A stretch of 64,000 bases of DNA, taken from positions 7,083,037 to 7,147,036 of the forward strand of contig OZ038322.1 in the NCBI GenBank assembly GCA_964035795.1, written 5' to 3'. Below, piece after piece: positions 1 through 31,187 of this stretch (position 1 is the first letter of the stretch; the number at the start of each line of letters is the position of its first letter). Below the pieces are notes generated by a model. It was not told where the DNA came from, searched no databases, and saw only the letters and a program-made list of their open reading frames with translations. A program made the translations under genes and the position numbers. Source of the stretch: Pterobdella sp. o SKG-2022. Taxonomy: Eukaryota > Annelida > Clitellata > Hirudinida > Piscicolidae.

Positions 1-932
1 TTAATAGTTAGAATGAATGGTTTCACGACTGTTGTAAGCCGCACAATACACCATTGAGTTTTTTGTTAAATTTATTATCATTTCGATCTTACATTCGCTT
101 TTAAAATAATTTTCCATTGTATTTATTTCAGAATTTTTTTGTGAATTTTATTTTATTTTTATGAAAATTCAATTTTACGTTTATAAATTACTTGAAAATT
201 TAGCTAGGTTCTTTTTATTAGATTCAAAGGGTGTGTACAATGAATCTACGCGTTAATACTTAGCATTGTTAACTTTGGATACTAATTATATTCAAATAAA
301 CCTTATAAACACTCATCTAGTCCCACAACCAAATGACCAAATCTTAAATGTCAATATTTGAACTTTCAACTACAATGATTAAGAGATTATGTCGTAAAGC
401 GAAGCCTTCTGTTTTAAGATCCAGGTGAGATTTATAAACCACATTTATCGTTTTAGACGTGGTGCAATGAGGCAATTCATGACGGAAATTTTCAAAAGTT
501 ATTGATAAAAAATATAATCAAAAATTTACATAATTGATTGAATTTTTGGTAAAAATTGAAAAAAAAATCAAATTATAAAAAAACTAGTTGAAGAAATTTT
601 GTGTTTTGAGTGTTATTTACTAATAAAGTTTTGAGTCATAAGCAAATATTTCAATGACTCTATTGTTCAGTTAGCATTATTCAACTTCGTCACCAAGGCT
701 GGCCCATATTGTCTTGAGTTTTATTCGCAGTCAGGCAATCCTACACCTAACAAACATATATATATGTAAACACTTAATGAATTTCAAATATTTAAAGAAG
801 ATTAGTTTTGATTTTTAATCTAATTAGTCGATAGATTTTCATTGAAACTTTTTCTGTAGTCTTATATCCAAAGGCTCTTTAACCGAAAGGAATATATCAG
901 TTTTTTTATCGTACAATACAAAACTTGCCGTA
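1..932. other. Upstream region and 5' leader of the tetraspanin gene
   Basis: AT-rich sequence with no supported exon. The frame of the tetraspanin start codon stays open upstream only to an in-frame TGA at 843-845 and contains no earlier ATG, so 933 is the natural start in this exon. A TATA-like AT run near 756-768 is too generic to call as a promoter. The reverse-strand open frame at 839-1024 is the antisense shadow of tetraspanin exon 1. Confidence 0.5.
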
Positions 933-3900
933 ATGGCTGCGACTTGCGGGGCTAATTTCGCCAGAGTTCTTCTAGTTTTATACAACATTCTTTTTTTCGT
1001 GAGTTTCGAGCCAATACATATCATTTATTTTAAATTTTAAAAAAAGTCTAAGTGTCACTACGGTAACATTAAAACCCTATAAAACATTCAATAGACGAGT
1101 AATTACCATCAAAAAAAACATTCCAGATGCCATAAAACGTCATGATATACATACTTTAAAGACTTCAACTTCTTCTCTAGATAACCGGGGCGGTCTTGAT
1201 AGGAGTTGGGTCGTATATGATAGCCTCCCCGAGCATCACAACACCTGTTGAAACTGTTGGAGATGTCTTCGGCGGCTCGTACCTCAGGGTTGCTGCCATC
1301 ATCCTCATATCAATGGGAGTCTTCATCGTAGTATTTACAATCCTGGGCATATACGCTGCTATTTCTGAAAACACTATTGCTCTTTCAATCGTTAGTTCCC
1401 CATTCTACCACGTTCAATGAATTATACATTTTATCGAATTCATTCAAAAAAGCTCTTTTAGGCAGATCAATAACCTTTGAAGAACTTTATATTTGTATTT
1501 ATAGATTTATAAAAGTTATATAGAATGATTAAGGATATTTGAAGAATTAATGATCATCTGACTATAAAAAACTCAATAAAAATACATATTCCAATTCTTT
1601 CACAAAAGTACATAGCCTTCTTGGTCATCTTCTGCTTCCTTGAAATCGCAGCCGGTGTGATCGCTATCGTTTTCAAAGATCAAGTTTGTAGTTCCACATT
1701 CGATTTTTTGATTCATTACGATTAAGTTGATTAATCTTGAAAACATAATGCCAACTTTGTAACATATCAGTTTTTCTTCATCAAAAAAACTTTATTGCTA
1801 AATTTTCAATCCACGACAACTAAATTATAAAAACCATTAAACAGCATCTGTTATCATGCATAATCAACGCTAATCCACCCTATTATGAAGCTGTTGGAAA
1901 AGATGCAGAAAGGAATGTTCCAGACGTTGAGAAAGGTTCATACAGACACGGGGGGAAGCTACTACAAGGATTCCACTTGTGACACCATCGATGTAGCCAA
2001 AGCTTGGGATTTCTTTCAGTATAATGTAGGAAATATATTAAGTTATATTGTTCATTTCTTTCAGTATAATTTAGTTAAATAACCATTGGGTTATTTGATA
2101 TTCTTACTACTAGGATGTAAAAAAATCAACCATTATAACTCTTGAGGATTGTATATTATATACTGTTTTAAAGAAAGCTAGGAAAACTAATATATTAATT
2201 AGGGATTTTATATATTATTTTATATATGTTTTAAACAATTTAAAAAAGCATTAATATTTTAATCGATTTTTTTTATCATATCATATTGTGTATTGCTTTC
2301 CTGGATGGTTTTAAGTTTTGGAGAAATTGCTTCTTTTATTTATCAAAGCTTTCAGGAGTTTTTTATTATATATATCTTGAACTCCCTGGGTTAAACATCA
2401 CAATAACAAAGTTCGACCATTGTTATTATTATTTTTATTATTATCACTTTTACTTGGGGTTCTATTCACGATTATTTATATGGAAACCAAACTACAGGGA
2501 GAGTGTTGTGGGGTGAACGGCAAAGAAGATTACGAGCTACTTCAATTCAACTTCGATACCTCAGCTAGAGTTTGTTATTATCAAGCATTCCTTTGCGTTT
2601 ATTCATCATCACCGGCTCGTGTAGCTCTGTTGGTAGAGCATTAGGCTGGTTATTTGAAGTTATCGGGTTCAAAACCGTCTTGTGTCTGCAGTTAACGCAG
2701 CCTTAAAAATGCTTTTTATATAACTTAGAACTCCACAAATGTTTTCATCTTCATAAGTATATAAATGTTTCACTATTTAATGACTGAAAACTAAGACCAA
2801 GCATGCATCCAAATGTCTAACCGTTATGCTTCAAAATAATTTTCAACCTCATTTATTTTTTTATAACAAACTTTGAAACACAAAAAACGAGAAAAAATCT
2901 CCAATAATTTTGAATTAAACAAACTTCAATTCCTTCCCAAACAGTGCTCATTTAACCAAACGAAGCATAAATCAGTGCCGTGGTCTTGCTGCACCAAACT
3001 CAGCGCCCACACGTTTGACGGAGAACCTTCGAAAGAAAAAGTCGACTGCTCTCTTGATTATAGCCCAAAGGTATTTTTCTAAACAGATTTCCATCGTTTT
3101 TGAGCTTAGATACATCCCTAAAGTCGAAGATTTTCCTCTTTCTGATGTTCATTTGTTTAACATTTTAACTGGTGGGATATTTTTAAGGATATTGATTGGT
3201 TGGATATTTTTAAGCTCGTATGATTTTCTGCATAGCTGTTAATGTTTTTTTTTATAAAACTATATATAGTTTTATGACTAGCTAACTAAAAATAATCTTC
3301 ATGTTTTTGTCTCGGTTTTCATAATACTAATTAATGTGTTCATGATGAAAATTTAGAACATCTACAATTATATAAAACTCTTGCAAACAAGCGAGCCTCA
3401 AATCCTCATTAATGTGAAAACATCAATAGCATAGATATTTTCCAAAATAAAAATAAGTATTTATATGATAAATATTTGAATCATTTCTCAAATTTTCCAT
3501 ATGAATTATTTTTAAACCATATTCAAACAAAAAAAAGGCAAAAGTTAAATTCGTCCGGTAGAAAAACTAACTTTCCGAAAGCTTAACCTTGCCATAAGAG
3601 ATTAACGTCACGGAGTTTAAGTTCCTTTTTAAACTTTATCATATTCAGGGATGTTATATCAAGCTGTACGAAATGGTTTTAACATACGCTCCAGTGCTCA
3701 TAGGTCTGGGATTAGGATTCGGCTTTTTGCAAGTAAGTCTTTTTATCGATGATTATATTTAGATTGGTGTAGTTTGTTTCTATTAGTTTATTTAAGAGGT
3801 TTGGAAGTTAGTTTAATTAGTCTTTTGGTTAATTAAATAGTCATTTGGTTAGTTGAATAATTAGTTATTTATATAATGATTCAATTATTTTTAAAAATAT

Positions 3901-4057
3901 TTTTGTCTTAACATTTAATAATGAACATTAGTTACTAAAGAAGATACCAATGACATGCTCTTTTATGCAATCATTACAACATAATCATAACTCCCCATAG
4001 CTGTTTGGCATCATTTTTGCCGTATGCGTCTGTCAAAACCCATCTAAAGACTACTGA
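933..4057 (+). CDS. Tetraspanin (four-pass membrane scaffold protein), complete, 8 coding exons
   Basis: Coding exons: 933-998, 1181-1390, 1609-1683, 1891-2025, 2498-2569, 2945-3070, 3649-3732, 4001-4057; all junctions are phase 0 and total 825 nt (274 aa). Exon 1 gives a short cytoplasmic start (MAATCGANFARVLLVLYN) running into TM1, completed in exon 2 (ITGAVLIGVGSYM). TM2 is at the end of exon 2 (VAAIILISMGVFIVVFTILG), TM3 is exon 3 (IAFLVIFCFLEIAAGVIAIV) and TM4 is exons 7-8. The large extracellular loop carries the family hallmark CCG (exon 5, GECCGVNG), then PWSCC (exon 6) and further cysteines before TM4 (GCYIKLYE). Length and cysteine layout resemble the CD151/CD9 type. Tetraspanins organise integrins and other receptors in membrane microdomains; the partner here is unknown. 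The exon 4 acceptor (...ATGAAG) has a poor pyrimidine tract and is the weakest junction. Orthology to a named member is not claimed. Confidence 0.94.
2612..2705 (+). repeat. tRNA-derived SINE-like copy 1 (tetraspanin intron 5)
   Basis: A tRNA-like head starts CGGCTCGTGTAGCTC and contains a pol III A-box-like TAGCTCTGTTGG and an exact B-box-type GGTTCAAAACC. The acceptor and anticodon stems do not fold well enough for a functional tRNA. The head matches the copy at 39297 base for base over most of its first 15 positions. Confidence 0.7.
3254..3275. repeat. Perfect 22-bp palindrome
   Basis: ATAAAACTATA followed by its exact reverse complement, in tetraspanin intron 6. It could be a chance AT-rich palindrome. 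Confidence 0.6.
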
Positions 4058-4142
4058 ATTTCTCCGTTCTGCTTTTCTCCATTCTGCTATATAAAGCAAT
4101 TGAACCTTATGAGAATATAACTATTCGCTTGCATACTTGGTA

Positions 4143-4148
4143 AATAAA
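4143..4148 (+). promoter_or_regulatory. Likely poly(A) signal of the tetraspanin gene
   Basis: AATAAA lies about 86 nt after the tetraspanin stop codon, with AT/GT-rich sequence downstream. It is the first canonical hexamer after the stop. AATAAA is common in sequence this AT-rich, so the call rests on spacing. Confidence 0.5.
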
Positions 4149-6863
4149 TCGTTTTAATATCTCTTGGAGCTTGCATATATTGTTTGTTTTAATATTTAAT
4201 TATTGTGTTTGTTCTATTAAGGAAAATTTTTGCTTTTTTAGATCGAGTTTTTTTGTTATTTAATTTATGCATAATTTAAAAAAATAAAATTGTCTAAAAA
4301 TACTTTGTTTAATAAGGTAAAATAAGCTTTTAAATATTTTTATTAAAATCTAAATTCAATTTTGAGAACAAAACTTTCCATTAAGATTTGAGGCTTTAAA
4401 TAAACGAAAAAAAAGAACAAACATTTCAATTAATTGAATAATTCAACTAATTAATTAAATTACTCAACTAATTAATAAAAAAGAATTTCAGTGATCATCT
4501 TCACTGTTGTTTTCTATGATATAAATAGACATATTTGAAGATAAATATTATCAAAACTCAAAACATACATTTATAAGCTCTAAATATGAAAAAAAAGCTG
4601 AATTCCTAACAATTTAAAATGATTAAACAACTTTGAATTATTTTAAATAAATAAATTATTGATTTAATAGCTCAATATAGCTTTCAAACTTGTCATGCTT
4701 TTAAATAAGTTTTCTCATATACAAAAGTTCAACTACTGCAAATATATCTATCAACGTAGAAAATATAAGAGCATCAACAAACGCATATACGTCATTTCAA
4801 TTTTTCAAATACAATTTATTTGAGTATATTTTTCATTAAATCTTGTTACTAAATAAATTCATCGGTTATATCTTCGTTAGTTATTTCTCAGGCTACTTAC
4901 CAAACTGAACACACTTATGATCTGAGTAATCGCCACAAGAAACGTAAAAGTTGCAGATAAAAGTTTATTTACACTACTAAAACATACACTAAATTAGTTT
5001 TAATTAAAAACGTATGGGAATAAACATAAAAATAAACATAGTGAACATGTTAAGAATCCTCACGTAACGCCATCTAACGAATGATTTCGTTAACATAAAA
5101 AACGCAGAATAAAGTTTGATTGTTGGTTGATTGTTTCAATTAATTCAACCTTTTTACAAATGCTTAGATTTATGCATTTTTTATTAAAATGCCATACTCC
5201 AAGTGAAAATTCATCGTGAGACCTCAGAAGAAGTCTGGGTAGTTAAGAATAGGAATAACAATCGGTAGGGGATGTTATAGCATTTTTCATAAAAATGATG
5301 CACCTGACCTTCATGGCTGGAATGAATGAAACTGAGAAAAATTTTAAAATACATACAATAAATAAAATTGTTCTGTTGAAATTAATTGAAATTAATATAT
5401 ATATAACTAAAGTCGAAATCAAATGAAAAGCTTTTCGAAATAACGAAGAGAATGAATTCAATAGGTTGAAGGTGGACAACTTGAAAATAAAAATGGAATT
5501 TACAGCAAAAAACTTTGCAAAAAAAAACTAAATAATTTAATATCAATATTTTATCTTTTCCTTGCATGAAACTTTTGAATGGTTCAAATTTAAAAGTTGC
5601 TTCATTCAACCTGCGTCAAACCATACACAAATGCTTTAAAGACGTTGGTAAAAGCACAAGCATAAATCAACATTAATTCCACACAATAAACTAATTTTCA
5701 ATTGATATAATGATTTCAATAATTAAATAAGTGCCTGATAAAAAAGATGGGCATAAGTTGGTCTTAATTGCCTGGTTTCTTCGGTGAGACCTGAGAGATA
5801 TTAGGCAATCATGTCTATAAGACACGTTAGATCCATGTTTGTGTATTCACTATTAGACATTCATATTATGACAATACATTGGAATAAATTGATAGTATAG
5901 TATAAGACATTTCTATTATTATGATAATGTAATCTTAAACATTGGTATTATTAACTTAGCACTTGGTTTTCATGCACAATGTGAGGTAAATTGATGGTCG
6001 GTTGAGTTAAACATGGTAATTAATTCGAGAACTTTCTTTCTCAAAAACTTCGGCATGATCGAAATGGAATCAAGATGTGTATAAATAAAAAGAGGTGAAC
6101 CATTTTAAATGCAAAAACATATTTTGGTTTGAAAATTATCACCTATTTAGTCAGATTCCAACAAAAAACAAAATTGAGAGTTTGATTCTAGAGAAGGGTT
6201 TATTTTCCTAACACGTTTAACAGAGTAAAATTCAAATAAAGAGTTTTCGTTTGGTCCCGTTCAACCAGCCAAAATGCAGAATGTACATATAGAGCTTTAA
6301 CACTAAAATAACCGTAACAACAATTTAAAAATTCACAAAATCAGATCAGCAGAAATCGAAAAGATTTTAAGTAATTTTTAAAAAAATAAATTTAATAAAT
6401 TCTAAAATATTTGAAAATATTCGTCAAAAATTTTCTCTGATCAAAAGCTGAAACTTTTTTGAAAGGTTTTTGATAACGCTTTAAACGATTAGAAATCAAA
6501 ATTTGTTTTGCTAGCTTTGATGTTTTAAAAACTATAATAACGTTAAAACTTCAAAAACGAATAATAAACTCTATGGGTCGGTTAAAAAATGCTTCAAATG
6601 GAACGTTCAACTTTAAAGAATAATAAACCCATTCGAAACATATTGAAACTCTGTGAAATTATTGGTGAAAAATGATTGAATCTCCACATCGTTATAGCTA
6701 TAAAATACAATCACATTTGAGTTCTAAAAGCACACAACCCTCTGTACTAACAAGAATAGCAAAATTTTACATTGACAGATTAAAATTATTGTTTATTATG
6801 AAAAGCAATTACGATAACCAGAACCCCTTAAAAAATTAAACTAGAGAATGACCAACAAAACGA
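4149..6863. other. Intergenic region between convergent tetraspanin and SUEL-receptor genes
   Basis: No supported gene. The sequence is AT-rich with short open frames on both strands (for example 5243-5609, reverse) that show no family signature. The right edge holds the 3' UTR of the reverse-strand SUEL receptor gene. Confidence 0.5.
6792..6797 (-). promoter_or_regulatory. Likely poly(A) signal of the SUEL-receptor gene
   Basis: TTTATT on the + strand reads AATAAA on the gene strand, about 67 nt past the stop codon at 6864-6866. It is the nearest canonical signal, chosen by spacing only. Confidence 0.5.
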
Positions 6864-26405
<19,542 letters not shown>

Positions 26406-26411
26406 TTTATT
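26406..26411 (-). promoter_or_regulatory. Likely poly(A) signal of U2AF1
   Basis: TTTATT on the + strand gives AATAAA on the gene strand, about 71 nt past the U2AF1 stop at 26482-26484. Chosen by position. Confidence 0.5.
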
Positions 26412-26481
26412 TTCAAACTAAACTTAACTTTTAAAATATTAGATTTCTATAATGACATGACTCAAACGTTTACATAACACC

Positions 26482-29400
26482 TCATCTCCTTCTATCTCGA
26501 CTCCTTCTTCTGTCTCTACTTCTGCTTCTCCTTCTCTTTCTATCACTACCTCTGCCTCTCGACCTAGACCTTGACCTAGTGGATTTTATTTGTATGATTT
26601 TCAACATGGTTACATTATCGAGTGCATAAATATACTATATCGTGGCTTAGAAACTTCTGAAGTTATTGCCACTACAATCTTATTCGTAATTGTATTGTAT
26701 ATTACATTATTTCAAAATGCTTGTGAAGAGTTAATATCCTGTTAACACATACAAGATAATTTTACTATTTTATAGCGTAGATTTAAAATAAAATGATAGT
26801 AAACTTTAATCATATTGGCATGAAAAAAAGAATATATTTTTTTAAAAACACATAAGATGTCTCAATCGCCAAAGGATGATACATGGTGAATACCAAAGAA
26901 CGCAGATTTCCATTGTGAAATCTTTGAAGCATTTGGCCCACACAACCTCTAATAAAAGATGATACCTTTTATGCCTGCCATAGAGCTCCCTTCTGAGTTC
27001 TCGAGAGATGGGTTTGAGGTGCATAAAGTTGCAGAAGCCTCCCCTGGTGCACTCCCCCAACTCATACTGCCTGCAACACGCCTCCCTAAAGTCAGTTACC
27101 TGTGTGTAGTTTTATCACCATCACCGCTAAGTTCGTTTCCATGCTCTAGCATTTCTGTTTTGAACTGCTATATCTAATTTTTAAGACATATATAGATTTA
27201 AATATTTTTTTTTAAACAAAGATTAAAAATCTCATGAGATTTTTTTAAAAATTAGTAATAAAAGCAAACATACAGGAGACAACTCAGCAACGATGGGTCG
27301 CCCATTGAACCATCTGTTATTTAGGTCTTCCACTGCCTTCTCTGCCGACTCTTCGCTCTCAAACTGTAAACAAATCATAAAAATTTTAAATATTCGTTAA
27401 CTGCACAGTTTTATTAGTAAGGTTGTAAAGAGTTTCCAAATTAAAATTCTGAAAAAATTTGATAGTTTTTTATAAAGATCAAAGATGATTTTTAAAAATT
27501 AAGATCGACTTATATGGTTGAATAACTCTAAATGAAGTATCAAGGTAGTACTTTGACATAGACATTTCCGAGGAGGTGGTCTCCGAGGTTGTCACACACA
27601 TTCATCTCCTCTATGCGCCCATACTGCCAATAATGATGCTCACTTTGTTATACATTGCTTCAACAAAATTTATATGCTTTTGAAAATTTGGCACAGTGAG
27701 AAAAACTCAGACCTTATTTTAATTCATCAAAAAATATTCATACTATTGTGGTAAAACCATTGAGAAAAAACAAGCTTTGAAAAATTTTGTTCGTTTTATC
27801 TATAGTGTCATATTTTGAAGTTTATAATAGAAAGACATAGTAAAGTAGATAAGATGCCTTTGAATGAGAATTATCATCATGCCTCTAAGCCAACCAATCA
27901 AACTCTTGACACCTTATTGTTTTTACTAAAGATAGGTTATGTTTGAGAAATAAAACCAACTGTAATTAAAAAGAGCTGATTTAACCACATGTAACTTTTT
28001 TTGGTCAGTCAACACAAGGTCAAGTCTTTATTCACTTACCAGCTTACTTTTGAACATATGAGTCAAACCTTCCAAATCAAATTCAACCTGCACTATGCTT
28101 TTACAGCAACCAAACTCTACCAAATTTTTCTCCTACCAAAAGTACAGCCTTCTTGACAAATCCTTCATAATCATTTTTTTTGCTCAAGGTGATAAAGGAA
28201 GCTGCACAAAGCATATCTAGTTTTATATTGTCATTAAAAACAATCCTTTCCAAACCTACCATGCTTCTTTGTGAAACACTAACTCCCACTTTCACACCTT
28301 TGAAATCAAACTTGTGTTACACTGCACATGTGCAAACCACCTCATTGTGATGGTACAAGCAATTACCCCAAAATTCTGAATTCTAATGAAGCTTGAGCAA
28401 TTTGAAATAAGCTATAATTTTGAAAGAATTGAAACAAATCATTGTTTATAAAAAATATAATTCTGAATAATTGCTGAATTTATTAATTCAATTAGATTAC
28501 ATATCTGTACACGTCCCAGTAACTGGGGTTGACAGCAGCCAATTATTGACACTAAAATAGTGATATAAAAAAGACCATTTTATTTGGGAAAAATTTTATA
28601 GACTGCCAACTCAAGCTAACGTTAACTTAAAATTATTGAATTCAAGATTCCCTATTCCCACACTTAGGCAGCTTGCTTTGCTGTTGTAAACAAAAAGAAA
28701 GATCATTTGCCAAGCCAAATGACAATGATACCAGAATATCAGTTTGTCAACACCTGCTACTGGAGTCTACTGTTATCCAGGTTATAACAAAAAAGCAGCC
28801 TCAATTTAGAGACGCTATTTTTGGTGCAGTTTACTGTCATGCCCAAGACCAAATAAGAATGTATATTAACCATATTATATTATACTGCTGCGCATGTCCC
28901 AGTAACTGGAAATGGCAGCAGTCTAGATCATTGATACTACTTTGTATAATATTGTAGAATGAAATAATTATTTGGAACAAAACTGCCAGTCCAAACTGAA
29001 GAACAACTTGAAAATATTGAACACAAGATTTTCAGTTTGTTTTTTTGTTGTCAACTAATATCACCCACCAAGCTAAATGACACAAAAATATTAGTTGATG
29101 AATACCTGCCTTCAAAGTCAACTTTTATCCAAATAAAAAAAATGCAGCCTTTGACTATAAGCCCTAATTTGGATGTAGTTCATTGTGAATGCCCAAATTA
29201 TACAGAGTAAAAAAATACTGGGTGAACTGAACACACTGAAAAGTATTCAAAACTAAATGTATAACCAAAATTTTCAAGTGTTCTTTCATGTAAACATTTT
29301 TAGTTCTTTAAAAAATCCAAACTTAAAAAATAAGCACCTTATGTTCAAGTTCAACGAAAACTTCCTCAAAGAAATTGTCATATTCTTCCTGGTTCTGAGC

Positions 29401-30039
29401 TTCCTCCAAGCCACCTGTAAGATAGCACTCATGTGATTTGTGCAATAAGCCAAAGAATTTGTGTGTGTACTTAGTAGTTTTATCATAGCATCAACTCACT
29501 AAGTTTTTAGCACAAAGCACAAGATATACGAATTCTCATATTTTACCTATAATCTTGTTAGGTGTGTAACAAAGGTTGAAGCTGATGGTGGACAAAATAT
29601 ATTTTAATATATCAAATATTCAAAACGAAAGCCGCAAAAAACTTTATAATGTAGTTTAGACTTAAAACATCAATCTTACTCAGATTATTTTCTCCTGTGG
29701 CATTTTGTACAGTGTTCAGTGGGTTGAGGTAGAGGCCTTGTAGAAGAATCGTTTGACTAAAGGTTGGTTTGTTGTGGAGACGAGAACAACGGTCACCGTG
29801 TCTGCAAGCTCCAATTTTGAAAAAAAAAGAACAGTTGACTCTGTTGAAACGTCGAAGATTAGCTAAAATGTATTGTTTAATGGTGAGTATTAGTTTCATG
29901 ATTTAATGAATGAATATACAAAATTATTGTTAAAAAAATAATATATATAAAATTTTTAATAAATTAAAAAAATAATTGTTATATTAAATAACCACCTGTC
30001 TTTTTCTGTTCCAAAAATCGATGCTAGATACTCGGCCAT
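26482..30039 (-). CDS. U2AF1: U2AF small subunit (U2AF35), 3' splice-site recognition factor, complete
   Basis: Exons in gene order: 29996-30039, 29680-29840, 29338-29414, 27552-27623, 27274-27363, 26966-27099, 26482-26575; total 672 nt (223 aa). The start [14 protein letters not shown] is the family signature. CCCH zinc finger 1 uses C18, C27, C33, H37 ([19 protein letters not shown]). The U2AF-homology RRM runs through [28 protein letters not shown] and [15 protein letters not shown], including the R-W-F element. Zinc finger 2 is C157, C165, C171, H175 ([17 protein letters not shown]). The tail is a short Arg/Ser domain without the glycine run of the human protein (240 aa). The family protein contacts the AG at 3' splice sites in a heterodimer with U2AF65. 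The residues matching human S34 and Q157 are conserved by alignment from memory. The gene reads away from laminin beta, about 1.15 kb away. Confidence 0.98.
26641..26697 (+). repeat. Dispersed repeat C, copy 2 (U2AF1 intron)
   Basis: TGGCTTAGAAACTTCTGAAG then TTATTGCCACTACAATC and TTCGTAATTG; aligns to 36692-36746 and more weakly to 14161-14216. Confidence 0.6.
28500..29215. repeat. Diverged tandem duplication, period about 383 bp (U2AF1 intron 3)
   Basis: GTCCCAGTAACTGG at 28513 recurs at 28896. Matching landmarks follow in order in both copies: GACAGCAGCC/GGCAGCAGTC, AACTTGAAAATATTGAA-like, CAACACCTGC/GAATACCTGC, GCAGCCT, and TGCCCAA near the ends. The 94-codon forward open frame at 28673-28957 falls inside and crosses the junction; I do not call it a gene. 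Confidence 0.75.
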
Positions 30040-31187
30040 TTTATAAACCTATCCGCAGTCGGCAAAACGAATGGATCGCAACACTTTTAAGAATTTCTAA
30101 GCACTTCATTGGCTAATATTTGGCATTCATGTAAAATAGTAAGTAAGCTTATTTGTTATAAAGCTAAATAATAATTAAAAATTCTGTTATGCTAACAATT
30201 TTTTTCTAGATTAAAATTTAAAAAATATAATTTTACTGAATAATAGTTAAAAAAATATTTTTATTCATAATTATAACTTTTTATTCTAACCAATAAAATA
30301 ATTTAAAAATTCTCACTTTAGCAATTTGTTTTTAATAGCAAAAAGTATGCACATTCAAATAAATATTTAACCATTTTCAAAAAACTGACTTTAATTAACT
30401 ATCCATTATTTACGCATTTGTTAAGAGTATCAACTAAACTAATTTTTAAAAAAGTTAAAAGCTGATCAGAACATTTTACCAAGATTAGTTCTGTTTGAAA
30501 CACTGCAGTGTTTAAAAGCTCCATACACAATTGAACATCGTTTTTCGAAGAAAACTTGATTTGTAAGGCTTGAAAACATCTTTTGATAAAACATTTCGCT
30601 TGATTGGTACCGGTCTGATTTTAAAATATGAATAATATATATATATATATTCAAAAAAATTAAAAGTTGAAAATATAATACCAAATGATCTTTGGAAAGA
30701 ATGTATTTATGAGTTGTATCGATAACATTATGTAAGTAATGTAGATTTATGTTCCAATAAGGTGCATGTTTTTTTGAAAATTAACGGTTTTTATATGAAA
30801 AAAACTTCTTAGTGTGAAGATAACAAAATGATTTTTTTCTTCAAAATTATTATTATGTTTTCTTAAACTGAATATCCAAACTTGCATACAATTAAACTTT
30901 CTTTAAACACACACCCATACACACAACGATATAAAGCTCAACTCACCAAATGTATGATGTAAAACTTTGTGCCTGTATAAAAATTCGTAAGTGAATGAAC
31001 TTGTGTGCGTGTGAAGAAGAAATATACATGAAAGTTTGCTTGTTGGATGAACTAAGCGTGGCTGCTGGAGTTAGTTGGTTCTTTTGAAACCAAATCTAAG
31101 TGAAACGAAGGATTAGAAGCGGCCATTTTTGAAATTTATTATTATTATTTTGCTTTTAATTATCGAGGATAGTTGACTGAGTTACCA
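30040..31187. other. Divergent intergenic region, U2AF1 and laminin beta starts
   Basis: About 1.15 kb separates the two start codons, so both promoters and both 5' UTRs should lie here. It is AT-rich with a CACACACC stretch near 30907 and a GTGTGCGTGTG stretch near 31002. No TATA box or other core element is convincing. Confidence 0.5.

Noticed and set aside
839..1024. 61-codon reverse open frame resembling ordinary coding sequence
   Set aside because: The opposite strand at 933-998 is the tetraspanin first exon, with the correct splice donor and TM1 continuation.
28673..28957. 94-codon forward open frame with many cysteines
   Set aside because: It lies across the junction of a tandem duplication in a U2AF1 intron and has no recognised family pattern.
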